This document shows positions 11,390-23,568 of a DNA stretch of 64,000 nucleotides, piece after piece. Both the position numbers and the translations under genes were made by a program. The number at the start of each line of letters is the position of its first letter. Position 1 is the first letter of the stretch. Origin of the DNA: Polytrichum commune (lineage: Eukaryota; Streptophyta; Polytrichopsida; Polytrichales; Polytrichaceae); NCBI GenBank assembly GCA_950295325.1, contig OX485808.1, positions 13,890,501 to 13,954,500 on the forward strand, given 5' to 3'. The notes under the pieces were generated by a model, which was given only the letters and a program-made list of their open reading frames with translations, did not search any database and was not told the origin of the DNA.

Positions 11390-13394
11390 TTGTCTAAATG
11401 GTACGTGTACAAAATTTGACCCGTATAAACTTTATCTTATATGCCTCAATGTATTTTGACAAATCAAACAACTTACTAGAACATCATGACCGATACTTTA
11501 ATATCCTATCTACGTGATTGTGAACCACGAACTTCCACTTTGCGCATATGACTCACTCATGTTGGCAATGTCATAGGTCCATTTTCCTCTTGATAGATAT
11601 CAATGTTCCATTCCGGTAGGTCCGAGATGACCCTAAACTACCAAATGATCCTAGAGATGCACCCAAAACCGAATTGAATGGTTGGTGGTTCGATTCCCAA
11701 CGGTGAAATGTTTTCTCTACTTGACAGAAAAACTATCCAAGTGCCCATGCGCTTCCTATGTTCCAAAATAAAATAAAACTTACCATTCCAATGGTCCAAT
11801 TCTACTTTTCACACCCCAAAAAACTATGCCAACTACCATTGAACTTTTATCTCCACCTGGGCAAGCCTTTTCCAAGGGAAAGATGGGCCCATAGAATGCC
11901 AAATAGCTCATAGCAATTGGTTGGTAGTGCAAAGGCTGCAAAACTTCGTAAAATCCTAAAATATGATGCAAATTTGACTCGCAACACATAGGCTTGTGTT
12001 GATCCTCATCACACAACTCACAAAATATTGTCAAAAACAACTAGTCCATCTTTCAATGTGTTAACAACCAATACCAAGGGTTCCCCGTTTTATCAATTTC
12101 AACGCCAATGACACGACACATGTGAAATGTGCAATGAGAATAATGGTAGTATCCACCATAAGCTGCTACTTATGACAAATACTCCAATTATTCCATTATC
12201 ACCCGAAAGAGTTCATTTTTTTTTATCATTTTTTATACTTTCGGCACACATGTGCAAGACGATACTCTTAATGTTTTCCTAACCAAGACTTTGCTCGATC
12301 TTAGGTATCCCTATAAAAAATGATTTCTTAATTTCTCCATTCGAGGTTAGTTGAATTTGAAGCTTTCCTTTATCCAACGAGTCTAAACGTCTAAACTATT
12401 TGGTACATGATTCCCACTATCAATTTAAGTTCTATATACTACTCATGATAATGGTTGCAACTTGCTTTATGTTAACATTGTCTCATTTGAATATATCAAG
12501 AAAAATTTTGCAACAAAGTTTGTTAGCATATGTAGGCAACAACAAAATCACACTCTCTCGTAGGAAAATAAAAGGGGAGGTTAGCATCCTTTTTACATCC
12601 ACTCACCTATAGAGTTGGCATATAGAGCTTTTGATGTTGAGAAAATATTGATAATGTTCCCTCTTAACATGCGGCTTGTTGTTGATACATTGGCGGAGGC
12701 TCACTTGTATGCAACATATTCTTTGATTTGTGCAATTATGTTACCTCTCGTTAATTTACATACATTCTAGAAAAGATTCAATATATGCTCCTATAGTAGC
12801 AAAATATGTTGATTGTTTTTTCCTATTGCAATTGCTATGTGAAATTATTTAGGCTTAAAGCTACACTAGAGTACCACATAAACTAAAAAAACCAATATGT
12901 GATACTAGAAGTAATTGTGCAATGTTCTCATGGTGTTTGCATGTTCTTTATACTACCTTATAATTGTGTCTTGTTTGCAACAATATTTTTTTTCATTGTC
13001 TCCCCCCCCCCCCCAAAGACAAAGTTCCCAAAACATTTTGTTTGTGCACACTTTGTGATGATATACACATCCAATAGAGATTTGACATCAATCAATACGT
13101 AGCTTGATCTAGAGGAACTTCACCCTTAATTATTATTGAAAGTTAATAGGACTAGAGATCAGATTGCACAAGCATATACACATACACAACGGCATATGAA
13201 CAATGTTTGGAGTGAGATAGTCTCTTCCACCCCGTGCTTTGCCCTTTATTGCTCATTGTCAACTCGGGTCATATAAACAATATGGGATAACTCTTCTCCC
13301 ACTACGGACCAACCTTATTTCTTCTTCTAGTATTGCATTTTGATGACTACGAGCAATCTAATGCTCCACCTTCAACACTCCCACTTTGCGAGTA
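11390..13394. other. No gene seen; AT-rich, with a 13-C run
   Basis: Small frames (for example 11780-12040 minus and 12899-13102 plus) have no recognisable domain. An unbroken run of 13 C lies at 13002-13014. This is probably old retroelement debris. Confidence 0.4.
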
Positions 13395-14336
13395 CCGTAG
13401 GTTCATAGCTGGTTCGGCACAAAATATTTCTAAAAATAGATGCCGAACATTTTGGAATATTATTGGCATTTTTTGCCGAATATAAAATTAATTATTTTTC
13501 AAAATTGCCAAAAAGTAAGAAATTTTTACTTCTCACTAGAGTTTTACTTACAGTGGAAGCATATGTGAATTTTGAAAGAGAGAAGGTGCTCCTTTTGTAA
13601 TCAAGCTCACTTACATTAGTCCACAAAGAATATGGGTTAAGAAGTAGCAAGACTCTAGGTGAGGCTTTTCAAATGTGTTGTACACAAATTTTTGGAGTCC
13701 AATTGAGCATAGAAGATGAAGTTTTATAGAATTTTGTCCAACTAACAAAAGTTGAGAAATCAATCCTTCTTCCACCTCCAACAAGTTTTGTGTCAAAATA
13801 AGTCTTTATGCAAAAGATATGGACAAAACATTGCAGCCGTGTAAAGATCAAAAAATTAAAATGCGTTCATAACAGTTTTTCGGAGCTCATTTGTGCATAG
13901 AAGATCAACTTTTTTGGAATTTTGTTGGTCTAAGAAAAGTTTAGAAATCAAGTAATCTTTCACCTCCAACAAATTTTATGTCATTTGAAGACTCTATGCA
14001 AAAGTTATGCGTGTTATAAAAATGAAGTCTAACTCGGTGCTTCACCTCAAAGTTTACATATCCCATATGCATTGTTGAACACAACTCCACTCTACTTGCA
14101 TAAAGCACAGAGCATTCTCAACTCTTCACTCACATCTTACTTGTCATTCAATGCAAGAGAGATGTACAAGATATAAGCTTAAATAGAAGATAGAAAATGA
14201 ATTTAAGCCGAAATTTTAAAATTAAAAGAGAAAATTGCTGAATATATGAATATATTATTTTAAGGTGCCGAACCGACTTTTTGAAATTTAATTAATTATT
14301 CGGCTAACATGTGTCGAACTAGCTATGAACCTACGG
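13395..14336. mobile_element. Non-autonomous TIR DNA element, 942 bp
   Basis: The ends are inverted repeats of about 27 bp: CCGTAGGTTCATAGCTGGTT at the left and the complement of its near-copy (two differences) at the right. TA flanks both sides (13393-13394 and 14337-14338), suggesting a TA target duplication as in Tc1/mariner-like elements, though TA could belong to the TIR. Further complementary motifs built on GCCGAA lie inside each end. There is no transposase frame, so it would depend on an enzyme in trans. Confidence 0.78.
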
Positions 14337-14401
14337 TAGTCAAAGACAGGTAATGCTATTGAATTTCTTAGTTTTCAACCCTATATAGTGAGGTTCTAAC
14401 A

Positions 14402-15794
14402 TTGCCCATAAGTTTCCACATATTATGCATAATTGCTCAAAGGACGAAATTAGTGATGATGAAAAAAATATTAAGGAATGGCCAATTGGAGACAATATTG
14501 ATGAATGGAAACAAAAGAAAGTTCATTGGGAGGTCAATAAGACAATCAAACAAAAACAAGAGGAAGAGGGCGGAGACTCATGACAAAAAGAGTGTTACGT
14601 AGAAGAAGAAAAAAAGTGGCACAAAATCCAAGATTTGGAGCCCCAAGAAAGGGAGCATCCCAACCAAGACTTATACGAGGGTAAACAAAATCATAGAGAA
14701 TGTGATGAATAGCCAAACATATCAAAAGCAAACATTTTAATAGGGCACTTGCTGGAAATAACCCTTATTGCAAGAAACAAATATTGGTTGCACCGGTGAG
14801 CCAAGAAGATTTTTTTTTAAAAAAAAAAACCCAAATTTATCAAATAATGGCAAAGGCATTTGATGAAGAAAAACCCATGCTATCGGTTATCATGGAATAT
14901 TGGTGCTTACCAAACGCATCAATTGATGGTGGATCAGGGGTAAACAAAATCATGGAGACATTGAGAGGAAAGATGGGACTCAAGAAAATAGAGTATGCAC
15001 CTTTCACCATAAAAATGGTTGACCAAAGGAATGTCATGCCCAAAGGAATTATCGAGAACGTAGGATTGGATGTCGATGGAATTGTAATTCAAACAACACT
15101 TACTGTTGTAGATAAGGTAAGCTACTAAGCATCAAGGATTGTTATTCCTCATTGCTAGGAAGACCATGATTGAAGCCCAACATGATTGGCCCCTCAACAA
15201 ATTAACATTGGGACAAAGGGAGAATAAGGTGGAATTGACACCCAAAGAACCCCATTTTACCACTTGGCTAAGAAACCCCTCAATTGGGAAGATTGTCACT
15301 AGGGAATGGGTCTATGTGATGAAGAGGAGGCGGTATTCTAAGTAGCATTCCCATAATTATTACATATGGAAGATTTTGATTTGAATAATTTAAAGAAATT
15401 ACAAATACATAATCGTAACACGGTAGGTGTTGACACCCCCAAAAACCAATAAGGCCTAAAACAATGATAGGTGTAAATGAGTATCCTCGACCTTGAAAAA
15501 AAACCAAGAAAGAGCAAGAAGCCATGGAAGGAAAACATGTATACCCCAACTACTTCTATAAATTTAAGGAAGGGGACATAATGGTGGACAAGACCCTTGC
15601 CTCCTAGGTTGTCAATGGGATGGATTGTTGAAGATGAAGACTGTGTAAAAAGTTTGAACTTAGGATCTCTTGAAGATCCTAATTTAGTAAAGATAGCTAA
15701 AGATGTAGGCAAGTTTGAAGCAAAAATCAAGGATCTTTTGCTACAATTGAAGGATGTGCTTGCATTTACTTATAGAAATATGAAAGGGATACCT
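14402..15794 (+). pseudogene. Decayed Ty3/gypsy pol: protease to start of RT
   Basis: The frame at 14784-15128 carries the gypsy aspartic-protease region (SIDGGSGVNKI, then FTIKMVDQRNVMPKGII and DVDGIVIQTT). The next part (HDWPLNKLTLGQRENKVELT) is the usual stretch between protease and RT. The frame at 15597-15794 ends with LKDVLAFTYRNMKGIP, the segment just before the RT fingers. Several stops and frame changes show it is dead. Coding sequence stops abruptly at 15794 and resumes in the correct frame at 28116, because the large LINE has inserted there. Confidence 0.82.
15783..15794 (+). repeat. Target-site duplication of the LINE, 3' side (AAAGGGATACCT)
   Basis: The 12 bases AAAGGGATACCT occur here and again at 28104-28115, exactly flanking the non-LTR element. 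Skipping the interval and one copy restores the reading frame of the gypsy RT. Confidence 0.93.
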
Positions 15795-15812
15795 AGATAG
15801 ATAGATAGATAG
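15795..15812 (-). repeat. LINE 3' tail, (CTAT)4 microsatellite
   Basis: AGAT repeated four times on the plus strand, directly against the target-site duplication. Ending in a short tandem repeat rather than poly-A is usual for several non-LTR clades. Confidence 0.8.
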
Positions 15813-16245
15813 AAACTCCGGTCCCTTTTAGGGGCCGGCGTGAATAGAGTGTCCGTTCGTAATGCCAACAACCCGATGCCCACAGGACATGGCGAAGCTG
15901 GGACAAAACTACTCTCCTCTTTCGAGGATGGACACTATAGTAACCGAGAAACAAATAACGTGGGCCGATCATGGCCCACGGCGGTGCATGCCTTTTAGGT
16001 ATAATTAGTGTTTTTGTTATGAGAGTGAACGCCAAGTCATGATTCCTCGGTTGGTTGTAGGAGGATGTTTGAGTTAAGACGTTCCGGGTTCGATTTCAGT
16101 CGAGTCCGTATGATCGTCTAAAATGTAACGCGTGACTTGGTGCTGCAAGTGAGTAAAAGGCAGGAAATTTGTACCAACCAGCCGGCACCAATCCCTCCTT
16201 CTGAGCTGTAAATAGATACTAAATATAATATAAGTTTTTTGGGTT
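15813..16245 (-). other. LINE 3' untranslated region, with a tRNA-like box-B motif on the opposite strand
   Basis: Noncoding sequence lies between the ORF2 stop and the tail. On the plus strand, GGTTCGATTTC at 16087-16097 fits a pol III B box and is preceded by the A-box-like stretch GGTTGGTTGTAGGAGG (16049-16064). It may be a tRNA-derived fragment or chance. Confidence 0.45.
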
Positions 16246-16389
16246 TTATGGAGGGTCTAAGTTTTGGGGGAGCGGTTGGTGGTTTTCAATTCTCCTCTTA
16301 TGGAGGAGGATGGACATGGCATATTGTATTGCTACCGTATTAATGTTTTTAAAGGTATTTTTGATGGTAACCAGGGGTATTTTGAGATT

Positions 16390-16722
16390 TTCTTCTAGTA
16401 TTTTCATAGATGGGATGTGGGCCGTAGCTCGGGCCCCAGCTGTGATGACAATAAGTGGTTCGATTTTCCATCCTCTAGAAGCGATACTATCAATCAAAGG
16501 TTTGTATTTGTTGTTTTTTGCTTCTATTGTTTCTGGGGAAAATCTGTCGTGACAATATGTGAATTCAATAAATTGTATGGTGAGGTTAGGGTCAATGTCA
16601 ATGGGAGGGTCATTTTGATATGGTAATCCTTTAACGCAGAGTATATCAGGTCGAAATCTTGCGTTGCAATGACATATTTGTGTGTTACATGTGCAGGGGA
16701 GTAGCCAATTGGGGACTGTATT
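16390..16722 (-). other. Restriction-like (PD-(D/E)XK) endonuclease domain of ORF2
   Basis: In the 437-residue C-terminal frame (17559-16246), residues 303-305 are RPD. They are followed by FIEFTYCHDRFSPE (330-343) and the helix AKNNKYKPL (347-355), then GWKIEPLIVITAGARATA (363-380). This order (RPD, a strand with an acidic residue, HD, K..KY) matches the R2/R4-type nuclease that lies C-terminal to RT. The K of the E-X-K is T here (EFT), a variation or a loss. Such a domain usually replaces, not accompanies, an AP endonuclease. Confidence 0.72.
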
Positions 16723-16863
16723 TTCTTGGGGGTTATTATTGAAGGTACCGGCATTCATGAGAGTAAAACATCGGGATTTTTCGGACGAGATTAGAAGCTT
16801 CCTAATTTCTCCGACTGCTTTGTTATGTCTTTTAATTCGTAGTGAGTGTATATGTTGTTGGTT

Positions 16864-16920
16864 GCATTTCAGTAGAACATGTAGCCAAGTGTCTGGATCG
16901 TTTGAATTGCATATAGGGCA
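16864..16920 (-). other. CCHC zinc finger before the restriction-like nuclease
   Basis: CPICNSNDPDTWLHVLLKC gives C-X2-C-X9-H-X4-C (residues 214-232 of the C-terminal frame). This spacing is typical of the gag-like finger found C-terminal to RT in many non-LTR elements. Confidence 0.85.
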
Positions 16921-17289
16921 TGTGATAGAGGGGTACCTCTGGTGACCGAAGAACATTTGTTTTCTAGCATTACTCATGTATGTTCCTGTGCGGAATTTAA
17001 TAAGGCAGGATTTTTGTTTGTCTGTGATTAAGGGATTTGTCCAGAATTCGTTGGACAGTTCTTTGTCAATGTCTATATTTTCTGTCCATTTACACGTGTT
17101 GGGGGTTTGTGTGGCCATGATTGCTATATTGGTTTCCCTATCATATTTTTTAATTTGTTTTTCTAAGAATCTTACTGGGCCTTTGTCTCGGACGTCTGCC
17201 ATTGAGGCCCAGACGTCCTTTTGGTAATAGTACGGGATGGCGTGGGCATGTTCGTATGGGTGGATGGCAATTCTGTGTTCTAATTCTAA

Positions 17290-17706
17290 ACCGTCTTTTG
17301 CTAGTTTATCCGCTTTTTCATTACCGTCAATGTTGACGTGTGCTCTAACTTTGTATAGTGTGATTGGCTGTGTACGGTCTTGGAGGATTTTTACCATGGA
17401 GTTGAGTGTGGTTTGGTCGGGGTGACTATTATGGAGAGTGGGGTGCTTAATTTGTGTGTTGAGTAGGTATAATACGTTTAGACTGTCTGTGAATATGAAT
17501 GCGGGTTTATTAGGGAATTTTGTATTGATGATTCTTAGTGTTTTGTGTATAGCCATCATTTTTGCACGTAGTATGTTTTGATGCCCATGGAGTCTTTTGG
17601 CGATATTTAAGCCTTAGGGGCTATGGATACCGTATCCAGCTCTTTCTCTTCTCCATACCCCAGGGGCAATTTCTTTGGGTTTTATAAAGGATCCGTGTGT
17701 GTAGTA
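17290..17706 (-). other. RNase H domain of ORF2 (inactivated)
   Basis: Signatures in order are YYTHGSFI (17706), GYGIHSP, then after a TAA stop NIAKRLHGHQNILRAKMMAIH (with the catalytic Glu region changed), FTDSLNVLYLL (the third acidic site) and NIDGNEKADKLAKDG. The first catalytic Asp of the usual YTDGS is His here (codon at 17700-17698), and the stop at 17614-17616 splits the domain, so the copy is doubly dead. Confidence 0.82.
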
Positions 17707-20049
17707 GCTAAATTGGGGGTGGAATTTTAGCGGTAAATTAGTTTGGTAGTTTGGAAGTTGTGGGGTAGGGGTATTATTGTGTGGGATTGTATTTGGGTAG
17801 TTTGATTTGGCCCATTTTTTACTAGGGTTAACGGTGATGTTTGGAGGGGTGGGTGGTGCAGTTTGTGTGTGACTTTGTAGTATTTGGAGGTTATTTGTTG
17901 TGTCGTTTATTAATTTCATTTGTTCGTCGGTGCCTACGTTATTATTTTGGTGATGGATACAAAATATTTGCATGGTAGATGGTTCTTTTCTTGTGATATT
18001 GAGCTCGGGGGGTATTGTGGGTTCCTCATACATGATCGTATCAGCGGCGAAATGGGCAATGACGTGTGTGTCTGGGAATGGGCCTGTGTGTGGGTTGGAG
18101 TTTTGGTACCAATTAGTATCCGGAGATATAAGTATAGTGATTGTATATGGATCATTTTGGGCCGTTATGCGCGCCCAGTGAATAGCTTGTTGTAGGTCTG
18201 TTGTATTATGAGGGTGTGCGTAACCGATTCCTTGCCATTTATGGTCAAACGCTTTACCTAGGGATCCAAATATTATGTCTCGCGAGAATGGTGAGTAGAA
18301 TTGGGTGAATTGTGTGGGACATGTAACTGGGGATGAAAAATATGAGTGGTTAATATTGAATGTTGTAATCAGGAGATCTAATATTTGGGTTGGTATTGTA
18401 TATTGGGCTCGTTTGAGTGGGTCATTTTTTGGGATACGGTATTTATACCTTTGGTATAACCAAACAATTTCAGTTTCGAACGATTGGGTAGATGGTTCTA
18501 GACCGTGTGTGTTGTTTTTTGCCAATTGGTATTGTTTCCATAGCCATGTTAGTCTAGCTTTCGGGATGGTAATGAGATGTCGGCCATTGTCTTCGTATAT
18601 GTGAGCGACATCGAATTGTGTTTGGATGGTATCAGAGTTTGTTTCGATGTCGTTTTCTGGGTTGCATTCATTAATAGAGATATGTGCTAGTGGAATTATT
18701 GTGGTTGGTGTGACGTATCTTGTGTCTCTATGTTGTTCTGTGGAGAAGTAGGCATTAATTATGTTTAAAAAATATTTGTGTTGTCTTTCTTTGTAGTAAT
18801 GGATAAGTAGGTCTGTGTTGTGATTACATGTGTTGGCTTCACAGTAGGGGTATAGGTCCTTTTGAGTTCGCCATTTGTTATATGTGTTGTTATTTGTTGT
18901 AGTCCATTGACATAAGTACGACGTGACTGTTCTTTTTATTCCGTTATGGTCATTAGATTGTTTTTGTTTATGATCGATTATTTTCTGTATGGGGAATTGT
19001 CGGGGGTCTTTAAGCATGTTGTTGGGAGGAGGGGGTAGAGGGGGGATGGGGAGGTTAGGGGGGTGTATGGGGGCGGTTGGTGGGTGTGGTAGGATATTGT
19101 GGTGTCTTATTATATATTTATTTTTTAGGGATCTTGGTGGATGGTGTTGTTGGCATGGTAGGGGGCATTGATTACAAGGGGGGTGGCAAAATAATTGATT
19201 AGCTATGTTAAGTGCGCTTTTAATAAGTTTAGAAGGAGTGGAGTGGTAGATTTTGAATTCGTCCGGGTTCATTAGAGTGGTACCATTAGGCATGGTAATT
19301 TGGTTTAGTGTCATTATATTATGTACAAGTAGTTTGTGTAGTAATTTAAGTGAGGTGTTGGGATTTAGGCCATGAAGCATTTGTGCTTCCTACATCCATG
19401 CAGTTTCAAGTGGGGATGGGTTTAGTAGAAAATTGTTTATTGTACTTTTTAGGTGGACTCCGGCTTTATGTTTGAGCAAGAATAATGTTCTAGTGATGGG
19501 TGATCTAACACAGTAGTGGTATTTAATGCGGGTGATTTCCTTAGAGCCCCCATATTTGGCGAGTATGAATTGAAGTAGATCAACATATATTTTCCCAATT
19601 CTACCTATATCATTGAGGGCGTTTTGTAGTTGTTCTCCAATGCATCTTAAATAGGCATTTTGTAGTGAGAATGCTTCGATTCCGAATAGATTGTGTGGGA
19701 GTTGTATAGCGATGTTAGATGTGCATTTGGATATTCCGCATATCGTTTTGTGAAGTGCTATGATTTTTTTATCGAGTTTTTTGATAGTTGGTATGGAGTA
19801 TGACACTGCGTAGAAGCTGTATGCTATTCCAGCACATATGACTGTATCTGCCATGTTTATTTTTTGTTTCATAGTAGCTGGGCATATTACAAGGGTTTGA
19901 CACTGTTTTATTACTTTAGCTGTAGTGGTATTTATTTGTGTTTTCCATTTGAGTGATGGTGCAAGATTTATTCCTAGATACGTGTATGGTTCATGTCGGT
20001 TTAAGACTGGTATAGGTTGGTTTCTGTAGTTAATATTGGTAGATTAGAT
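17614..20049 (-). other. ORF2 thumb/connection region between RT and RNase H
   Basis: Two long frames (19872-19390 and 19380-17614) are in the same phase, split only by TAG. The first reads like a non-LTR RT thumb (VICAGIAYSFYAVSYSIP, then LDKKIIALHKTICGI). The second, 588 aa, is Pro/Thr/Asn-rich without a recognised motif until the RNase H start. Confidence 0.6.
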
Positions 20050-20840
20050 TAAGGCTTTGAAGGTTATGGGGTGACGTTTGGATTTGTTTGGGCATCCAGT
20101 TATTGTGCACTTGGGTATTCCAAGATCCATTCATGTCCAATCGCAGAATTTGTCTAGTTTGTTGAGTTGTGTTTGTAGTGTCTCTAGTTTATTGGCGATT
20201 GCTGCTAGGTCATCTGCATATGCTGCTGATGAGATTTTAAATTTAGATGTACCAAAAGTGTATCCATTATTCTCTTGTTGTAGCCATCTGAGGAGGGGTT
20301 CTAGGAATATGATAAATAGATATGGGCTAAGGGTATCACCTTGTATTGTACCTCTTTGAATGGGGATTGGTAAGGTTTTACCGAAGTGTTCACCAGTGAA
20401 TATTGTTGAGGATTGTGAATATATGTTTCCTATGAGATTTATGGAGTCAGTGGTATATCCCAGATCTTTCATTATGGCTAAAAGTCTGGCGTGATCAATG
20501 GAGCCGAAGGCGTTTTTGAAGTCAATGTAAAGGATATATATATATCTTGGTTCGTGAGTCTTGCGTCATCAAGCGCTGCGATTAATAATTGGATTTGTCT
20601 AGAAGTGTTTATCTCTGCTCTAAACCCTTTTTGACTATCGTGTAATATTTGGTATTTTTCTCCATACGCTGATAGGATAAAAGTTAATGTACTCGTGTAG
20701 AATTTATATATGGTGTTAGCTAGTGCAATAGATCTATGGTTTGTTAGTTGTGATGGGTTACCTTTTTTGTATAGTAAAACTATTAGACTGGTTTTTCATG
20801 AAGCAGGGTTTTGTTTTTGTTTATAACAATGTTTAAAAAA
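20050..20840 (-). other. Reverse transcriptase domain of ORF2
   Basis: RT motifs can be read in order: LLYKKGNPSQLTNHRSIAL, then SQKGFRAEINTSRQI, the motif-A Asp in DFKNAFGSIDHARLL (about 20,475-20,520), IQRGTIQGDTLSPYLF (20,360-20,314) and the catalytic YADD (20,220-20,209). The order and spacing fit a non-LTR RT. The region is interrupted by a frame change around 20,540-20,560 and a TGA after CDWT at about 20,131. Confidence 0.9.
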
Positions 20841-21800
20841 TAAGAAGAGTAATTTATGGAAGCGTAGAGGCATGTTTTTTAGAATTGAATTGGGTATTTT
20901 GTCTGGGCATGGTGCTTTGTTATTACTTAGGTTTTTAAGACAAAAATTGTATGTTTCTTGGTCAAAATACGTGTGTAGGGAGGTTTGGGGTTCTCCTCGT
21001 TTGTCAATGATGTATCCGTCTAAGTCATGCCATGGATATTGCCGGACTCCACATGTGCAGTGTAGTGGGTGTGTATTTTGATATTGGCATGTGGGAACTG
21101 TAGGACGGTTACTGATGGATTGTTGCGTGTATATTTCTGTTGCGATGTCTTGTGGGTTAGTTAATATATTGTTTTGTTTATCAATGATGGAGTCCAGGGG
21201 TGAGGTTTTAGTGTTCTTGAAGACTTTTCGATTTATCTTTTTGGGGTTTTTTTCATTTGACGGTATTTTGATACGGCCTTTAACATGCAGTCTGTGGTGT
21301 ATTTTGTGGTGATTTTCCTGGCTTTTTTATTTGCATTTTTTGCGATGGTTGCTATGGCATCAATCCATTCAGTGGGAGGTGCCGTTGTAACAGGTAGGTG
21401 TGGGATGTTTATGTGTTGGTGGTTTCGTATATCATTTAGGATGGGGTGTGCTTGCCAGAGTGGATCGTGTTGTGCAATGTATATGGTTTTCCTGATGAGG
21501 TGATATGTATTGAGGTGTCTTTTCCATTTTCTCGCAAGTTTGCGTGGCAAAATCCCATCTTGTTATGATGTTCTGTTTGAAAGGTTGGGTAGTGGGTCTG
21601 CTTTACAGGTTTATTCAATTGTTTCTGAGATTTTGTATACAATGTGGTCGAATGTTGTACAGGTTTCCGCCCATTGATCCGGGCTTAAGTGTTGGTGGTT
21701 TTCGAGTAGGGTGGCAAGGGCTTTTATTTGTGCAGAGTTTTCTTCGAAGAATGTTATGTTGAATTTTTCGATGTTTTATGGTGGTATTGGGTTTAGTATT

Positions 21801-22640
21801 CTAGTTGGTGACGTGTTTGTGGGGGGGTGGGGATCTGGCTATAAAGGTGTTGTGGAGGATATGTAGTACAACTGGATAATGGTCTGAGTTTAGATTCATG
21901 TTTGTGTTTGTGGTAGAAATGAATTTGTTGTTGTCTGGTGAGTGAATGTAGAATCCATCTATTAGACTTGTTGATGTGTAATTATAGCGTCCTTGTCTAG
22001 AGATGCTAGTGTTAGTTGGGATATATTCTAGGTTGAGTGATGCGGTGAAAATTTTCCATTGGTAATCTTGTTTTTGTGGAGGGGTGTTAATGTTGTTATT
22101 TTGTCTGCCTCTAAGTGCGATATCTCGGTTAAAGTCCCCACATAATGTATACATGTGATTGGGTGTATAGTGATTTCGTTAGTGATTTCGTTCTTAAGGT
22201 GTGGAATGAGGCATGTGTCTTCTAAGTGTGTAGGCATGTACATATGTATGATTAGCCAAGGTATTAGTGGATGGTTGTTTATTTTAATTAATTATTTGTA
22301 GGTATGGGGATATATTTACTGGCGTGGGAATTTTGGTGATATTCCCAGGGAATGCATATTTCTTGTGGATAAGTGTGAGTGAGCCTCCTCTTCCGGGGGT
22401 ATAAGGCATTCTTTGTTGTATGCATCTTGTGAGTGCATGTGTGTTGTTGAAAATGAGTTTAAATTCCGGAAATAGATTTTGTATGTATTTTGTAGATTTA
22501 TTTGCAGTTAGTTTGGTTGGATATGTATGATTGCTGTGTTGTTTAGCGAGTTGTTTATTAGGCTTTGTAGGTTTGGTAATGATGTGTTGAGTGATGACGC
22601 ATTCCATGTTATTATGTTTGTTTCGTGCTCGGTGTCGGTG
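21801..22640 (-). other. AP-type endonuclease domain of ORF2
   Basis: The signatures come from three frames: NIITWNASSL (about 22,618), RGGSLTLIHKKYAFPG (about 22,390), LCGDFNRDIAL (GDFN at 22,139-22,128) and SDHYPVVLHI (22,887 minus 1,000, that is 21,887-21,858). GDFN and SDHYP are the classic catalytic motifs of the APE/exonuclease III fold in LINEs. Frame changes between them make the domain non-functional. Confidence 0.88.
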
Positions 22641-23270
22641 TTAATTCTTGGGGTTGGTGTGGGAGTAGCTGGAGGTGGGGGTGGGTGTGAATATTCGTTG
22701 ATCCTTTCTAGGCATCGGAGTGCTTCGGTGATCAATTGATTTGGGAGGAAGGGAAATTTATTTTGAAGGGTGATTGGTGTTGATGTAGTATCTTGGTTGT
22801 GGATAAATTCATATATCTCTGTGTGTATTGAATTTTTTGGATATATTTTATCTTGATTGTTTTCTACAAAAGTTGTGTAGGGGTGAGGTGTTGATATATG
22901 CCTTTCGGGGGGGTTGGTGAGGTTGGCCAGTCTGATAATCAATGTGTTCGTCCATATGTTATTAAAGTGGTGATTTTGGGGTTGGGCTAGTATGTTATTG
23001 CATGTGTCTATTGAGGGGTGGATGGTGATGATTAGAGCGTATAACATATATATGGATTAGTGGTGATTGCCTTTGTGTTTGGATATATTGATGTAGATGC
23101 GGGTAGGTGGTTATTGCTTGAGGGTGTAGTGGGTGTGTGTTTTTTAGTATGGGGGCAAATGTGTTTGCTATGTGTTGGTATTCAGGTTGTAGTTTTATAG
23201 TGTTTGGAATGAAGTAGATGTTAGCTCTTTTTTTGTGTGTAGCAGGGTGTGTATGTAGGATGTTAGACAT

Positions 23271-23315
23271 TGGTCCGGGGTTGGGTTCTATGTCCCCGCA
23301 TTTTAGCAATTCTAG
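23271..23315 (-). other. 2A-like ribosome-skipping peptide at the ORF2 N-terminus
   Basis: Residues 87-101 of the ORF2 frame read LELLKCGDIEPNPGP, followed by Met. This satisfies the 2A consensus D-(V/I)-E-x-N-P-G-P together with the usual upstream LL-x-x-G. In 2A sequences the ribosome skips the bond between the last Gly and Pro, releasing the N-terminal product. Similar peptides are established at the N-terminus of ORF2 in trypanosome and some marine-animal non-LTR elements, upstream of the AP endonuclease, exactly as here. Activity is inferred. Confidence 0.88.
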
Positions 23316-23545
23316 TTTGTTAATAAAGTAGTATCCGTGGGAATGGAATGTTTTTGGGTTTTTCATGTTTGTTTTTAGATAGATTATGATTGTGAACTTG
23401 GTTGTAGTAAAGAGGTTAGGTATAGCAGGTATGATGTTTTCTATTTGTTTGGGTGAGAAGTGTGAGTTTGTATTTTTTATAGATTTTTGGCTTGTTATTG
23501 AGTTAGGTCTCCAGTTATTTATGAAGTGGTATGTGTTATTATTTG

Positions 23546-23568
23546 TGTGGCGAGGCCGGTAGGCCGAG
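23546..23568 (-). repeat. 23-bp repeat at the ORF2 start (partner 23846-23868)
   Basis: The segment containing GGCCTACCGGCC (minus strand) overlaps the first codons of ORF2 (encoding SAYRPRH). An identical 23-bp copy lies exactly 300 bp upstream at 23846-23868, and the flanking 15-20 bases are also similar. GGCC-TACC-GGCC can form a small hairpin. Confidence 0.8.

Noticed and set aside
17934-19171. Plus-strand ORFs opposite LINE ORF2
   Set aside because: The minus-strand frame has the RT-to-nuclease domain series; the opposite frames are consequences of its skewed composition.
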